Source: Moritella sp. 24
Lineage (GTDB): Bacteria; Pseudomonadota; Gammaproteobacteria; Enterobacterales; Moritellaceae
Length of the DNA: 64,000 bases
Reading direction: 5' to 3'
Assembly (NCBI RefSeq): GCF_018219155.1
Contig: NZ_CP056123.1
Span: 3,977,505 to 4,041,504, forward strand
Part shown: positions 52,695 to 63,448 of the stretch, piece by piece
Layout of the letters: every line of letters starts with the position of its first letter
How positions within the stretch are numbered: position 1 is the stretch's first letter
Notes under the pieces: model-generated
Database searches by the model: none
Told to the model about the DNA's origin: nothing
What the model saw: only the letters and a program-made list of their open reading frames with translations
Program-made: the position numbers and the translations under genes

Positions 52695-53192
52695 TTACTT
52701 GCTTAATTCTTGTATGATTTTGTCAGAAATATCTAATTTTGGATCTAAGAATAAAGCAGCTTGTTTCGTGATCACAAGATCATAACCGTCACGCTTAGAC
52801 ACAGTTTCAATCGCGTTTTGTAATAATACTAACAATTTGTTATTTTCTTCTTGGCCACGACGCTGCTGATCTTCTTTAAACGCTTTACCTTTTAATTTCA
52901 GTTGCGCATCAAGTTCTTCTAATTTACGAATTAATTTAGTTTGCTCTTGTGGTGTCATTAACGCTGCATCACGCTGACGTTTTTCGTTCAATTCAACCAA
53001 TTCTTTCTGTAATTTATTTAGTTCAATCGCACGTGTTTGGAATTCTTCATTTAGACGTTTACCAATCGCTTCACGCTGTGGTAATTGCTGTAATATTTTA
53101 CCTGCATCAACAACAGCGTAACCAGCCGCACTTGCAGTAAATGATGCACCAAGAGCCAGTGCTAATGCTGTTGCTTTAATAAATTTTTTCAT
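52695..53192 (-). CDS. skp: Periplasmic chaperone Skp (OmpH)
   Basis: Skp is a trimeric chaperone holding unfolded outer-membrane proteins for the BAM complex. The 165 residues start with a signal peptide ending ASFTASA. AAGYAVVDAGKILQQLPQREAIGKRL follows, then a charged coiled-coil tentacle (about 40-120, rich in K, E, Q and L). The C-terminal strand returns with GYDLVITKQAALFLDPKLDISDKI. It lies immediately downstream of bamA, its functional partner, as in E. coli. Confidence 0.95.
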   Translation of the reverse strand: MKKFIKATALALALGASFTASAAGYAVVDAGKILQQLPQREAIGKRLNEEFQTRAIELNKLQKELVELNEKRQRDAALMTPQEQTKLIRKLEELDAQLKLKGKAFKEDQQRRGQEENNKLLVLLQNAIETVSKRDGYDLVITKQAALFLDPKLDISDKIIQELSK

Positions 53193-53222
53193 TTTAATCC
53201 CTAGTTAGATTACAACTTGTAA

Positions 53223-53249
53223 GCATACTTTCACATCAGGAAAGTATGC
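53223..53249. repeat. Hairpin between bamA and skp
   Basis: Perfect 10-bp arms GCATACTTTC/GAAAGTATGC with a 7-nt loop, 20 nt past the bamA stop and 31 nt before the skp start. There is no T-run. It may tune skp expression or protect the bamA message. Confidence 0.55.
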
Positions 53250-53269
53250 ATTAATCAATATGAGTTAGT

Positions 53270-55717
53270 TTAGAAAGTGGTACCAATATTAAAGGTAAAT
53301 ACTTCAGTTTTATCGCCTTCGTATTCTTTCAGTGGTGTTGCTAACGAGAACACTAGTGGTCCCATTGGCGATAACCATTGCAAGCTCACACCAGCCGATG
53401 CGCGTAGACGTGAAGGGTCAGAATAGTCACCGTAGTATTCACAACCACCCAAACATGCTTGATTTGCATATGTAGAAGCATCAAATTCAGTATCCCATAC
53501 CGAACCCGCATCAACAAATACTGTCGTTCGAACTAAGTTAGCATACTCTTCACTTAAGAAAGGCGTAGGGAAAATTAATTCAACGCTACCAGTAGCAAGT
53601 GCATTACCACCAATTGATGAATCAGTTGCTACGTAACCTTTATTACCACTGCCTGGGGCATTAGAGCTCTGCAAACCTTTAGGACTGATGGTATTACTGT
53701 TAAAGCCACGAACTGAATAGAAACCACCAGCATAGTAATTTTCATAAAATGGTAAGACATGATCGTCACCATTTGATGTTTTACCATAACCATTACCATA
53801 AGCTATACGACCACGCATTAAGACTGACCAACGGTGATTGGTTGATATTGGAATATAATACTTATTATCAAAGCTCATTTTAAAGTACTGTACATCAGAG
53901 CCCGGCACAGTCATCGTGAAGTTCGCTTTTTGCTCTGAACCAGATGTCGCAAATACACCACGGTTTAAGGTACGGCGACGCCAAGCGGCAGATACATCAA
54001 AACCTTGGAATACAACAAAGCTACCATCGTTATCAACTTCATCTTGATAAATATCCCAGAAAATATCTGTTTGTGCATAAGAGGTTGTTTGAGAAATCTT
54101 ATTCCACTCATAGCCTAAACTAAAGCTCAGAGTATTATTTTCATTTACAGGGAAACCTAATGTACCCGATACACCATAAGTACGGTTGTTATAATCAACA
54201 ATGTCCGCTTCTGATGCTTCAAAATCAGTGAAGTAAAGCTTTCCACCAAAGCTCACACCATCTACCGTGAAATATGGGTCGGTATAGTTAATGCTGGCAT
54301 TTTTAGAGTAGTCATTAGTACTGACACTAATACCTGCTTTGTTACCTGTACCAAAGAAGTTATCTTGCTGAATACCTGCGTTTAAACTTAAGCCCGATTC
54401 AGAACCATAACCAATACCCGCATTAAATGAACCTGCAGGTTGCTCTTTAACTTGAACATTAACGTCAACTATATCCATTTCACCCGGTACGCGAACAGTA
54501 TTGGTATTTACTGTTTCAAAGAAGCCAAGTTGATTTAGACGGGTTTTAGAACGGTCGATTAAACGATTAGATAACCAAGTACCTTCCATTTGGCGCATTT
54601 CACGACGTAATACTTCATCTTTAGTAACATCATTACCAGCAAAGTTAATACGGCGAACATAAATACGAGGGCCCGGTTCAACCGCAATGGTCAAGTTAAC
54701 CGTATGGTCTTCATCATTGATTTCTGGGTACGTCGATACTTTTGGATAAGCATAACCAAAACGGCTTAAGTAGCGACTTAAGCTCTCTTCTGTTGCTGTG
54801 ACTGTAGCACCGCTATAGAGTTCACCAGAACTTAACGCTAATAAACCACGTAACTCTTCTTCTTTATCGAGTAAGTCACCCGTTAAAGTAATATGCCCAA
54901 GCTTATATTGCTCACCTTCATCAACTTTAAGCGTAATATAAATACCTTGCTTATCAGGTGTCATTGATACCTGTGTTGATTCTGTCTTAAAACGGATATA
55001 ACCGTTATCAACATAGTGACTGCGTAGCTTCTCTAAATCACCCGCAAGCAGCTGTTTTTGATACTGCTGATCAGCCATGAAGTTCCACCACGGCGTATGA
55101 TCACTCAGCTCAAACAAATTCTTTAATGCAGATGTTGAATAAACTGTATTACCTAAGATATTAAGCTGTTTAATTTCTGCTGATTTACCTTCAACGAAAC
55201 TAAATTTAATATCGATACGGTTACGTGGTAGCGGCGTAATGATTGTATTAATCTTTGCGCTATAGCGACCAGCACCATAATAGAATTCTTGTAAACCCTG
55301 CTCTACCGAACGAATAATTGTACGATCAATCGGTTCACCGACACGAATACCAGATGAATTAAGGCTTTCTTTAAGCTGCTCTTCAGGGATAGCTTCGTTA
55401 CCAACAAATTCAATACTGCTGATCGTTGGTAATTCAGTGACTTTAAATACTAACGTTGATCCATCACGGTACAACTCAATATCATCAAAGTTACCAGACG
55501 CATACAACTTTTTCACTGCTAATGCGGTATCACTGCTGCTAACACTATCCCCTTCTCGTAGGGGAATATTTAATAGTGCGGCACCTAATGTGACACGCTG
55601 CAAGCCTTCAACTTGAATATCTTTAATAATAAAGCTATTTGCAGCAACTGCGGTTGCACTTGTAAATAAGCAGGCACCAGAAAGTAGTGCGCCAGCTAAA
55701 TATTTATTAATTATCAT
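53270..55717 (-). CDS. bamA: Outer-membrane protein assembly factor BamA
   Basis: BamA folds and inserts beta-barrel proteins into the outer membrane. The protein of about 815 residues has a signal peptide ending near TAVAA. Five POTRA repeats (about 22-420, beginning SFIIKDIQVEGLQRVTLGAALLNIPLREGD) precede a 16-strand barrel. The loop-6 motif VRGF is in GGFYSVRGFNSNT, and the C-terminus is FNIGTTF. The frame is open to a TTG at 55744; I chose ATG 55717, which gives a normal signal peptide and has AGGGA about 13 nt upstream. It lies between rseP and skp. Confidence 0.97.
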   Translation of the reverse strand: MIINKYLAGALLSGACLFTSATAVAANSFIIKDIQVEGLQRVTLGAALLNIPLREGDSVSSSDTALAVKKLYASGNFDDIELYRDGSTLVFKVTELPTISSIEFVGNEAIPEEQLKESLNSSGIRVGEPIDRTIIRSVEQGLQEFYYGAGRYSAKINTIITPLPRNRIDIKFSFVEGKSAEIKQLNILGNTVYSTSALKNLFELSDHTPWWNFMADQQYQKQLLAGDLEKLRSHYVDNGYIRFKTESTQVSMTPDKQGIYITLKVDEGEQYKLGHITLTGDLLDKEEELRGLLALSSGELYSGATVTATEESLSRYLSRFGYAYPKVSTYPEINDEDHTVNLTIAVEPGPRIYVRRINFAGNDVTKDEVLRREMRQMEGTWLSNRLIDRSKTRLNQLGFFETVNTNTVRVPGEMDIVDVNVQVKEQPAGSFNAGIGYGSESGLSLNAGIQQDNFFGTGNKAGISVSTNDYSKNASINYTDPYFTVDGVSFGGKLYFTDFEASEADIVDYNNRTYGVSGTLGFPVNENNTLSFSLGYEWNKISQTTSYAQTDIFWDIYQDEVDNDGSFVVFQGFDVSAAWRRRTLNRGVFATSGSEQKANFTMTVPGSDVQYFKMSFDNKYYIPISTNHRWSVLMRGRIAYGNGYGKTSNGDDHVLPFYENYYAGGFYSVRGFNSNTISPKGLQSSNAPGSGNKGYVATDSSIGGNALATGSVELIFPTPFLSEEYANLVRTTVFVDAGSVWDTEFDASTYANQACLGGCEYYGDYSDPSRLRASAGVSLQWLSPMGPLVFSLATPLKEYEGDKTEVFTFNIGTTF

Positions 55718-55753
55718 TCTGATTAAATAATCCCTAAAACGCAATTCAATGAC

Positions 55754-57109
55754 TTATAAACGAGCAAAGTCATTAAATAAGGCAAGTCCCGTTAATAGCA
55801 TAATAATGACTGAACCTACTTTGAAACCGACTTCTTGAATCTTTTCAGATACAGGTCGACCAGTAATAAGTTCAAATGTGTAGAACACCAAATGGCCACC
55901 GTCTAATACAGGAAGTGGCATCAAATTCATTAAGCCTAGATTAACACTAATCAAGGCAAGGAAACCTAAGAAGTAAACCAAACCATAATCGGCACTGGCT
56001 CCGGCACTTTTGGCAATCGAAATCGGTCCGCTAAGGTTGTTTAACGAAATATCACCTGTGACTAAGCGACCAATCATCTTAAATGTGAGTGCTGTAAGTT
56101 GCCAAGTACGCTCAACCGATTGTTGTACTGAATCTAGAATACCATATTGAATATCAACAAGATAATCTTCAGGATAGCTAGCAACAACAGGAGCAACACC
56201 TAAATAACCTTTTAATACTCCGTCTGGTCCTGTTTTACCTTCCGGTGTAACATTTAATGCTAACTGCTGGCCATTACGAAGAATGGTCACAACTAACATT
56301 GAATTAGGGCTATTTTGAATTTTGTCAACCAACCCTAACCAGCTATCAATAGGCTGTTGCGCTACCGCTATAATTTTATCACCTGCTAATAATCCAGCAC
56401 GTTCACCGGCACTACCAGGCATAACTTGCGCTAACTCTTGACTAACAGCTGGTCGATAAGGTGTTAGACCAACACTTGTTATCGGTGATTCGCGCTCAGG
56501 ATCAAACTGCCAGTCGCGTAAATCAATTTGTCGAGATACCGTATAATTTGTCTCTTCAAGATATAACTGAACAGACATCGATGGTTCACCCATGTGTTCA
56601 ATTAATTTAAGACTAACATCATTCCAGTCTTGAACATCTTGTCCATCAATCGCGGTAATAATCGCTCTATTCGTCACGCCCGCTTGCGCCATAACAGACT
56701 GCGGAGCAACTTCACCAATAACCGGTTTCACGCTAGGAACACCGATCATAAACATAAACCAAAACGCAACAATGGCTAACGCAAAGTTTGCTAAAGGCCC
56801 TGCGGCAACAATCGCGATCCGAGCTAACACAGGTTTACGATTAAACGATTGTGATCTCAACTCTTCAGGTACGTCATCAACACGTTCATCAAGCATTTTA
56901 ACGAAACCACCAAGTGGGATCATTGCGATGACATATTCAGTGCCGTCTTTACCTGTACGCATCCATAAGGTTTTACCAAAACCAATCGAAAAACGTAATA
57001 CTTTCACGCCGCATCGACGTGCAACCCAAAAGTGACCAAATTCATGTATAGCAACTAAAATACCAAGGGCAATAATAAATGCACCTAGGTTCCATAAAGA
57101 CGATATCAT
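55754..57109 (-). CDS. rseP: Site-2 intramembrane zinc protease RseP
   Basis: RseP cuts the anti-sigma factor RseA within the membrane, releasing sigma-E under envelope stress. The 451 residues have the zinc motif H22-E-F-G-H26 in the first helix and two tandem PDZ domains (about 115-210 and 220-310). The second metal-ligand motif is [13 protein letters not shown] near the C-terminus. Its start overlaps the end of dxr by 4 bp (ATGA), so translation is coupled. Confidence 0.97.
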   Translation of the reverse strand: MISSLWNLGAFIIALGILVAIHEFGHFWVARRCGVKVLRFSIGFGKTLWMRTGKDGTEYVIAMIPLGGFVKMLDERVDDVPEELRSQSFNRKPVLARIAIVAAGPLANFALAIVAFWFMFMIGVPSVKPVIGEVAPQSVMAQAGVTNRAIITAIDGQDVQDWNDVSLKLIEHMGEPSMSVQLYLEETNYTVSRQIDLRDWQFDPERESPITSVGLTPYRPAVSQELAQVMPGSAGERAGLLAGDKIIAVAQQPIDSWLGLVDKIQNSPNSMLVVTILRNGQQLALNVTPEGKTGPDGVLKGYLGVAPVVASYPEDYLVDIQYGILDSVQQSVERTWQLTALTFKMIGRLVTGDISLNNLSGPISIAKSAGASADYGLVYFLGFLALISVNLGLMNLMPLPVLDGGHLVFYTFELITGRPVSEKIQEVGFKVGSVIIMLLTGLALFNDFARL

Positions 57110-58302
57110 TTTGTTACTCTATTTATTGTTTGCAGTGTTTCAACGCGCGCGATTGCATCAATATCAATTAAGGCATCAATATTATCTGGTTCTGAAATAG
57201 TAAGACCATTCAATACGGTTTCATTTACACGAGCAATATCAGTGAAGCCAATCTGTCCATTTAAGAAAGCATCAACTGCAATTTCATTGGCTGCATTTAA
57301 TGTTGTAGTAGCAGCTTGACCTTGATAACAAGCATCAATCGCTAATTTTAAGCAAGGATAACGTGCATAATCAGGCTTTAAGAAAGTCAGTTCACCCATT
57401 TCAAAAAAATCTAATGGTTTAACACCAGAAGGGACACGTTGTGGATAAGCCATCGCATGTGCAATTGGCGTACACATATCTGGTTCACCCATCTGTGCTA
57501 ATACCGAACCGTCAGTATATTTCACCATTGAATGGATCACAGACTGAGGATGAATAACAACTTGAATCTGCGCTTCGTCAGCATTAAATAACCACTTAGC
57601 TTCGATATACTCCAAGCCTTTATTCATCATAGTGGCAGAGTCAACGGAGATCTTCTGTCCCATTGACCAATTAGGATGAGCACAAGCTTGCGCTGGTGTT
57701 ACATTTGCTAAATCCGCGATATCACTATAACGGAACGGACCACCAGAGCCCGTTAACAAAATTTTGCTAATACCTTCTGCAACTAAATCACAAAAACCTA
57801 AATTTGTTTGTACCGCAGTCGGCATTGATTGAAAAATAGCATTGTGCTCACTATCAATCGGTAACAATTCAGCACCGCTCGCTTTCACTTCTTCCATAAA
57901 TAACGCACCAGACATAACGAGTGCTTCTTTATTTGCCAGAAGAATACGCTTACCGGCACGAACAGCAGCTAATGTCGGCATTAGCCCTGCAGCCCCCACA
58001 ATCGCAGCCATAACCATATCTGTATCATCAAGCGCTGCGACCTGGCATAACGCATCTATGCCAGAAAGTACTTCTGTAGAACAATTAAGTGATTTAAGTT
58101 GTTGCGCTAACTGGCCTGCGGCAACGTCATTAAGCATCACTGCATAACAAGGTTTAAACTCTAAACATTGTGCAAGCATCTCAGTAACATTACTATTCGC
58201 AGTTAAAGCCTGTACCCGAAAGCGCTCAGGATTTTGACGAATAACTGCAAGGGTACTTTTACCGATCGATCCAGTCGCACCCAATATCGTTAATCCAATC
58301 AC
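57106..58302 (-). CDS. dxr: 1-deoxy-D-xylulose 5-phosphate reductoisomerase
   Basis: Dxr makes methylerythritol phosphate from DXP with NADPH, the committed step of the MEP isoprenoid pathway. The 398 residues show the NADPH site [30 protein letters not shown], the metal and substrate motif [12 protein letters not shown], and [26 protein letters not shown] follows. It is between cdsA and rseP, the Vibrio-type position, rather than between frr and uppS as in E. coli. Confidence 0.98.
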   Translation of the reverse strand: MIGLTILGATGSIGKSTLAVIRQNPERFRVQALTANSNVTEMLAQCLEFKPCYAVMLNDVAAGQLAQQLKSLNCSTEVLSGIDALCQVAALDDTDMVMAAIVGAAGLMPTLAAVRAGKRILLANKEALVMSGALFMEEVKASGAELLPIDSEHNAIFQSMPTAVQTNLGFCDLVAEGISKILLTGSGGPFRYSDIADLANVTPAQACAHPNWSMGQKISVDSATMMNKGLEYIEAKWLFNADEAQIQVVIHPQSVIHSMVKYTDGSVLAQMGEPDMCTPIAHAMAYPQRVPSGVKPLDFFEMGELTFLKPDYARYPCLKLAIDACYQGQAATTTLNAANEIAVDAFLNGQIGFTDIARVNETVLNGLTISEPDNIDALIDIDAIARVETLQTINRVTK

Positions 58303-58314
58303 AATAACGCTCCC

Positions 58315-59211
58315 TTAAAAACAAACTAAATAAATAACAGCAAATACAGGTAATGCGGCAGTTAAACTATCAATACGATCTAAAATACCACCGTGACCAG
58401 GTAATAACGTACCACTGTCTTTTACACCGGCTTCACGCTTAAACATACTCTCGTTAAGATCACCCAATGTTGATGAAATTGACGTTACAAAACACGTGAA
58501 CAAAACTATGACAAGCTTAGTGCTATCAAGTTCCCCAGAAGGTGAAACAGCCATCACAACCGCAGCAATTAACGCGATAATCATAGATACAGCAACGCCA
58601 CCTAAAAAGCCTTCGCGAGTTTTACCAGGGCTAACTTTAGGCGCTAGTTTATTTTTACCAAATTTCTTACCAGTAAAGTAAGCGCCTGAATCTGCACCCC
58701 ATACCAAGAACATAACAAGCATCACTAACCATGCGCCAGACAACTGATCATGCGCATAATCATAAGAGCGCAGTGCTAACATAGCCCAGAAAAATGGCAC
58801 TAAGGTAACAATACCAAACACAACTTTAACCAACGTATTCTTAGTCCATGCTTTTGCACTATTTGGATATGTTAATACTAAAGCAGCGCAAATTACCCAC
58901 CACACAGCGCCAATACTTAAAATCGCACTTACTAGAGGTACTAAGACAATTTCACCGTCACTCACATGCCAAATATTACGTACATCCGGTGGAATAACGA
59001 GTAATGTTGCACCTAGGATAAGTGAATAACCCACAATCAACGCATTCGGTAATTTAGTATTGTTTTTATCAACCAATACCGCCCACTCTTTTGTTGCTAA
59101 GATAAATACGCCTGCAATTGCAAGTGCATACCATTGCAGTGGTAACAGAAAGATAGCTGCGAGAGCTAAAGGCGCTAATACTAGCGCAGTGATAATTCGT
59201 TGCTTAAGCAA
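58315..59211 (-). CDS. cdsA: Phosphatidate cytidylyltransferase CdsA
   Basis: CdsA converts phosphatidic acid and CTP to CDP-diacylglycerol, the branch point for membrane phospholipids. It is an integral membrane protein with about eight helices. The family signature is SMFKREAGVKDSGTLLPGHGGILDRIDSL near the C-terminus, and GADSGAYFTGKKFGKNKLAPKVSPGKTREGF precedes it. The frame is open to a GTG at 59259 without a ribosome-binding site. I place the start at TTG 59211, which gives the usual MLKQRIITALVL opening and has AGGAG 8 nt upstream (298 residues). Confidence 0.94.
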   Translation of the reverse strand: MLKQRIITALVLAPLALAAIFLLPLQWYALAIAGVFILATKEWAVLVDKNNTKLPNALIVGYSLILGATLLVIPPDVRNIWHVSDGEIVLVPLVSAILSIGAVWWVICAALVLTYPNSAKAWTKNTLVKVVFGIVTLVPFFWAMLALRSYDYAHDQLSGAWLVMLVMFLVWGADSGAYFTGKKFGKNKLAPKVSPGKTREGFLGGVAVSMIIALIAAVVMAVSPSGELDSTKLVIVLFTCFVTSISSTLGDLNESMFKREAGVKDSGTLLPGHGGILDRIDSLTAALPVFAVIYLVCF

Positions 59212-59270
59212 AAGTTGTTCTCCTATTGAAAAGTACTCAGAATTTATCTCAGTACTCACTTAATTTATGT

Positions 59271-60041
59271 TTATTTCTGCTGTGTTAAAATAGCTCTGAC
59301 TTGTTCACCAGTACCGCCGAAACGACGTTCTCGATTTACAAAACTAACAATTGCATCTTCAAACGCAACATTGTCGAAATCAGGCCATAACGTATCAGTA
59401 AAATACAGCTCCGCATAAGCCAATTGCCACAATAAAAAGTTACTAATTCGATGATCGCCACCCGTACGGATCATGAGATCTACCGCGGGTTGATCAGCCA
59501 TTGCAATATGTTGGCCGAGCATATTATCATCAATTTGATCGACACTAATTTCACCCGTTTTAACCGCGATTGCAATCTGCTTAGCGGCATGAGCAATATC
59601 AGACTGCCCACCGTAGTTGGCTGCAATATTGAGGGTTAATTTGGTATTATGGCGAGTTAACGCTTCAGCGTCAGCAATTTTGGTTTGAATAGCAGGACTA
59701 AATGCAGAGGTATCGCCAATGATTTTCAGGCGGATTTCATTTTTGTGTAGTTTTTTAACTTCTCGCGTTAACACTGTCATGAATAACTTCATCAACATGC
59801 TAACTTCAGCTTCAGGTCGGCGCCAATTTTCGCTACTAAATGCAAATAGCGTTAAGGATTCAACCCCAATAGTTAATGCACTACTTACAACTCGACGAAC
59901 AGACTTAACACCTTCATGGTGGCCTTTAATACGTATTTTGCCACGCTGTTCAGCCCAACGCCCATTGCCATCCATGATGATTGCAACGTGCTTAGGTTTC
60001 GAGTCATTCACTAACGCTTCGAGTTCGCTGGAGTTTACCAT
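59271..60041 (-). CDS. uppS: Undecaprenyl diphosphate synthase
   Basis: UppS builds the C55 carrier for peptidoglycan and O-antigen by adding eight isopentenyl units to farnesyl diphosphate. The 256 residues include [17 protein letters not shown] with the catalytic aspartate, [29 protein letters not shown] and [34 protein letters not shown]. It lies between frr and cdsA. Confidence 0.98.
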   Translation of the reverse strand: MVNSSELEALVNDSKPKHVAIIMDGNGRWAEQRGKIRIKGHHEGVKSVRRVVSSALTIGVESLTLFAFSSENWRRPEAEVSMLMKLFMTVLTREVKKLHKNEIRLKIIGDTSAFSPAIQTKIADAEALTRHNTKLTLNIAANYGGQSDIAHAAKQIAIAVKTGEISVDQIDDNMLGQHIAMADQPAVDLMIRTGGDHRISNFLLWQLAYAELYFTDTLWPDFDNVAFEDAIVSFVNRERRFGGTGEQVRAILTQQK

Positions 60042-60063
60042 TACTATTTCTATCCATTATAAA

Positions 60064-60093
60064 TTAAAACGCCGTGTCAAAACACGGCATTTT
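60064..60093 (-). terminator. Intrinsic terminator of frr
   Basis: On the minus strand GCCGTGT pairs with ACACGGC around a short loop, followed by TTTTAATTT, about 25 nt after frr. Some readthrough into uppS is likely. Confidence 0.7.
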
Positions 60094-60109
60094 AAGCGTG
60101 TAAAATAAA

Positions 60110-60667
60110 TTACACTTCCATTAAGTCTTTTTCTTTATCTGCTAATACAGTATCAACTTGCTTGATATAGACATCAGTCAGTTTTTGGATTTCGTCTTGT
60201 GCACGGCGATCATCATCTTCACCGATTTCTTTTTCTTTTAATAGTGCTTTAATATCGCCATTTGCATCACGACGGATGTTACGAATAGCAACACGGCCTT
60301 GTTCAGCATCTGCACGTACAACTTTGATTAAACTCTTACGACGTTCTTCAGTTAGCGCAGGTAGTGGGATACGGATATTCGTACCAGCAGACTGTGGGTT
60401 AAGACCCAGATCAGACATCATGATTGCTTTTTCTACAGCTTGAACCATCGTTGCATCAAACACTGTAATGCTTAATGTACGTGAATCTTCAGTACCAACG
60501 TTACCAATTTGGTTAAGTGGCGTGTTAGCACCGTAGTAAGAAACTGTAATACCGTTTAGGATACTTGGGTGTGCACGGCCAGTTCGAACTTTAGATAGTT
60601 GACCTTTTAATGCTTCGATAGTTTTGCCCATGCGGGTCTGAGCGTCATCTTTAATTTCGTTGATCAC
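60110..60667 (-). CDS. frr: Ribosome recycling factor
   Basis: RRF splits the post-termination ribosome together with EF-G. The 185-residue length is exact for the family. Domain I helices ([37 protein letters not shown]) flank the small domain II ([15 protein letters not shown]). PLTEERRK-like ([34 protein letters not shown]) and [21 protein letters not shown] close the protein. Confidence 0.98.
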   Translation of the reverse strand: MINEIKDDAQTRMGKTIEALKGQLSKVRTGRAHPSILNGITVSYYGANTPLNQIGNVGTEDSRTLSITVFDATMVQAVEKAIMMSDLGLNPQSAGTNIRIPLPALTEERRKSLIKVVRADAEQGRVAIRNIRRDANGDIKALLKEKEIGEDDDRRAQDEIQKLTDVYIKQVDTVLADKEKDLMEV

Positions 60668-60749
60668 AACGTCTTCCTTAAATTTGTCGAGCAGTGCTAA
60701 ACACTGTCTTATTTATGAGAATTTACTTACTTAGTGTAAATCAATTCAA

Positions 60750-60778
60750 TTTAGAGGTCTTGTTATAATCCCTCTAAA
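60750..60778. repeat. Hairpin between pyrH and frr
   Basis: Perfect 8-bp arms TTTAGAGG/CCTCTAAA around a 13-nt loop, 43 nt past the pyrH stop. No U-run follows, so a weak terminator or processing site is possible. Confidence 0.45.
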
Positions 60779-60820
60779 CTTTAAACTATTGTATTTATTT
60801 ACTGAATTTGAGACTCAGTT

Positions 60821-61558
60821 TTATTTCTTTGCTGCATTTGAAATCAATGTGCCTTCAGCTTCACCCATAATAACACGACGTAAAGCGCCTGGCTTAGTCA
60901 TGTTAAATACACGCATAGGTAAATTATGGTCACGTGCAAGAGTGAATGCAGATAGATCCATAATTTTAAGTTCTTTTTCTACAACTTCACGATATTCAAG
61001 CGTATCGTAAAATTCAGCATTTGGATTTTTAACTGGATCTTCAGAGTATACGCCATCAACTTTTGTCGCTTTTAATACGATATCAGCTTCAATTTCAATA
61101 CCACGTAAACACGCTGCAGAATCTGTTGTACAGAATGGGTTACCTGTACCAGCTGAGAAGATTACTACTCGGCCTGTTTTTAATAAACTAATTGCTTCAG
61201 CCCAGTTATAGCTGTCACATACGCCACGTAATTCAATTGCAGACATTAAACGAGCATTCACATAAGCACGGTGGAGTGCATCACGCATTGCTAAGCCATT
61301 CATCACAGTTGCTAACATGCCCATGTGATCGCCCACTACACGGTTCATACCCGCTTCAGCAAGACCTGCACCACGGAATAAGTTACCGCCACCAATAACC
61401 AAACCAACTTGAACACCTAGCTCAACAATTTCTTTAATCTCTTGCGCCATGCGATCTAGAACTTTAGGGTCAATACCAAAATTCTCGTCTCCCATCAGAG
61501 CTTCACCACTAAGCTTTAATAAAATACGACGATATGCAGGTTTCGGGTTGGTAGTCAT
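60821..61558 (-). CDS. pyrH: UMP kinase
   Basis: PyrH phosphorylates UMP to UDP in pyrimidine synthesis and is typically a GTP-activated, UTP-inhibited hexamer. The 245 residues of the amino acid kinase fold carry [74 protein letters not shown] and a C-terminal [23 protein letters not shown]. It lies between tsf and frr. Confidence 0.98.
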   Translation of the reverse strand: MTTNPKPAYRRILLKLSGEALMGDENFGIDPKVLDRMAQEIKEIVELGVQVGLVIGGGNLFRGAGLAEAGMNRVVGDHMGMLATVMNGLAMRDALHRAYVNARLMSAIELRGVCDSYNWAEAISLLKTGRVVIFSAGTGNPFCTTDSAACLRGIEIEADIVLKATKVDGVYSEDPVKNPNAEFYDTLEYREVVEKELKIMDLSAFTLARDHNLPMRVFNMTKPGALRRVIMGEAEGTLISNAAKK

Positions 61559-61583
61559 AATGATCTCTCTATCCTAATTGTGG

Positions 61584-61608
61584 AAAAACCGCAGCCTAAG
61601 CCGCGGTC
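61584..61608 (-). terminator. Intrinsic terminator/attenuator after tsf
   Basis: On the minus strand ACCGC.GC pairs with GC.GCGGT around TTAG, followed by five T, 27 nt past the tsf stop. Confidence 0.65.
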
Positions 61609-61635
61609 TATATTAAATCTTAAGCAATAATTAAA

Positions 61636-62514
61636 TTATGCTTTTTGTGCTGCTGCTACTGTAGCTGCAACTTCAGCTGCGAAATCATCTTCAGCTTTTT
61701 CGATGCCTTCACCAACTTCGATGCGGATGAAAGTTTCAACATCTGCGCCTTCTTCTTTAAGAAGTTGACCAACAGTTTTTGAAGGTTCCATGATGAAAGC
61801 TTGACCAGTAAGGCTAACTTCACCAGTGAATTTCTTCATACGGCCCACAACCATTTTCTCAGCGATTTCTTGTGGCTTGCCACTTTTAACTGCGATATCG
61901 ATTTGAATTGCGCGTTCTTTTTCAACAACTTCAGCTGGAACGTTTTCAGGTTTAACGAATTCTGGTTTAGCTGCTGCTACGTGCATAGCAATTTTCTTAG
62001 CTAATTCAGCGTCGCCGCCTTTAAGAGAAGTAACAACACCGATAGTACCGCTGTGTACGTATTCAGCTAGGTTGTCACCTTTAACTACTAGAACACGACG
62101 TACGTTGATGTTTTCGCCGATTTTAGCAATCAGGTTAGCACGTGCTTCTTCAACAGTTTGACCCGCTTCAAATTCAGCAGCTAGAAGTTCTTCAGCTGTA
62201 GTGAATTCACCAGCAAGTGCAACGTTTGCAACTTGATCAGCAAATGCTAGGAAGCTTGCATCTTTAGCAACGAAATCAGTTTCAGAGTTAATTTCAACTA
62301 AGATAGCAACGCCGTTGCCAATTTTAGTTTTGATAACACCTTCAGCAGCGATACGGCCAGCTTTTTTAGCAGCTTTAATCGCGCCTGATTTACGCATATT
62401 TTCAATTGCAAGTTCCATGTCGCCTTCAGAAGCAACAAGCGCTTTTTTACAATCCATCATGCCTGCAGCTGTACGTTCGCGCAGTTCTTTAACCATTGCA
62501 GCAGTAATTGCCAT
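61636..62514 (-). CDS. tsf: Translation elongation factor Ts
   Basis: EF-Ts exchanges GDP for GTP on EF-Tu. The N-terminal UBA-like domain is [25 protein letters not shown]. The EF-Tu-contacting loop ETDFVAKD is about 80, and the core repeats follow. The frame is open to a TTG at 62529, but ATG 62514 has GAGGA 8 nt upstream and is the conserved start (292 residues). rpsB precedes it across an intergenic terminator-like hairpin. Confidence 0.98.
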   Translation of the reverse strand: MAITAAMVKELRERTAAGMMDCKKALVASEGDMELAIENMRKSGAIKAAKKAGRIAAEGVIKTKIGNGVAILVEINSETDFVAKDASFLAFADQVANVALAGEFTTAEELLAAEFEAGQTVEEARANLIAKIGENINVRRVLVVKGDNLAEYVHSGTIGVVTSLKGGDAELAKKIAMHVAAAKPEFVKPENVPAEVVEKERAIQIDIAVKSGKPQEIAEKMVVGRMKKFTGEVSLTGQAFIMEPSKTVGQLLKEEGADVETFIRIEVGEGIEKAEDDFAAEVAATVAAAQKA

Positions 62515-62535
62515 GGGTAATTTCCTCAATTCTTA

Positions 62536-62568
62536 TACAAAAAAAAACAGGAGCCATATGGCTCCTGC
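62536..62568 (-). terminator. Terminator/attenuator between rpsB and tsf
   Basis: The palindrome CAGGAGCCAT/ATGGCTCCTG (62549-62568) is followed on the minus strand by nine T. An intergenic terminator here would set the S2 to EF-Ts ratio by partial readthrough. Confidence 0.85.
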
Positions 62569-62620
62569 TAACTAAATAGTGCACTTAGTTAATAAGAGCA
62601 TCGATTAAATCGAAAAGCTA

Positions 62621-63349
62621 TTATTTAGCTTCTTCGATGAAGTCGCTTTCAGCTTGTGCAGCGATGTCTTGATTACGGCCTTCATTTACAGTTGCTGCAA
62701 CAGCACCCGCATAAAGTTTGATAGCACGGATCGCATCATCGTTACCAGGTACAACGAAATCAATGTTGTCTGGGTTTGAGTTTGTATCAACAATAGCTAC
62801 TACTGGGATACCTAGGTTGTTAGCTTCTTTAATAGCGATGTGCTCATGGTCAGCATCGATAATGAAGATAACGTCTGGTAAACCGCCCATAGTTTTGATA
62901 CCACCAAGGCTTTTCTCTAGTTTTTCCATTTCACGAGTGTTCATTAGAGCTTCTTTCTTAGTAAGTTGCTCGAATGTACCGTCTTGTGATTGTGCTTCTA
63001 GAGTAGTTAGACGTTTGATTGATTGACGAACTGTTTTCCAGTTAGTCAACATACCGCCTAACCAGCGGTGATCAACGTAGAACTGGTCACATGAAAGTGC
63101 AGCTTCTTTGATTGTTTCGCCAGCAGCTTTTTTAGTACCAACAAAAAGAACTTTACCTTTTTTGTCTGCAACGTTCTTGATGAAACCAAGAGCTTCGTTG
63201 AACATAGGTACAGTTTGTTCTAAGTTGATGATATGTACTTTACTACGAGCACCGAAAATGAATTGCTTCATTTTTGGATTCCAGTAACGAGTTTGGTGAC
63301 CGAAGTGAACACCAGCTTGTAGCATATCGCGCATTGATACAGTAGCCAT
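62621..63349 (-). CDS. rpsB: 30S ribosomal protein S2
   Basis: S2 binds late to the small subunit between its head and body. The 242 residues match the family: [41 protein letters not shown] at the start, [36 protein letters not shown] and [34 protein letters not shown] lies upstream of the ATG. It heads the rpsB-tsf-pyrH-frr series. Confidence 0.98.
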   Translation of the reverse strand: MATVSMRDMLQAGVHFGHQTRYWNPKMKQFIFGARSKVHIINLEQTVPMFNEALGFIKNVADKKGKVLFVGTKKAAGETIKEAALSCDQFYVDHRWLGGMLTNWKTVRQSIKRLTTLEAQSQDGTFEQLTKKEALMNTREMEKLEKSLGGIKTMGGLPDVIFIIDADHEHIAIKEANNLGIPVVAIVDTNSNPDNIDFVVPGNDDAIRAIKLYAGAVAATVNEGRNQDIAAQAESDFIEEAK

Positions 63350-63412
63350 TATAAATTTCCTTTGTTTTGTATGGGGTTAGGCCTCCACACATCCCATTTT
63401 TTCGACCTCAAC
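63350..63412 (-). promoter_or_regulatory. rpsB 5' leader, candidate S2 autoregulatory site
   Basis: The predicted leader of about 62 nt carries a small hairpin with ATGGG/CCCAT arms around a GTGTGGAGGCCTAAC loop, just before the AAAGGA ribosome-binding site. S2 is known to repress its own operon in enterobacteria through the rpsB leader. That this hairpin is the target is inference. Confidence 0.4.
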
Positions 63413-63418
63413 CTCTAA

Positions 63419-63448
63419 ATAATCGCAAGAAAATCAAGCAATTATCAA
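63419..63448 (-). promoter_or_regulatory. Candidate rpsB promoter
   Basis: On the minus strand -35 TTGATA (63443-63448) and -10 GATTAT (63419-63424) are 18 bp apart, with TGC immediately before the -10 as an extended element. Confidence 0.45.

Noticed and set aside
57106-59211. dxr displaced relative to E. coli gene order
   Set aside because: The frr-uppS-cdsA-dxr-rseP order is the normal Vibrio-type arrangement, so it is not a rearrangement specific to this genome.
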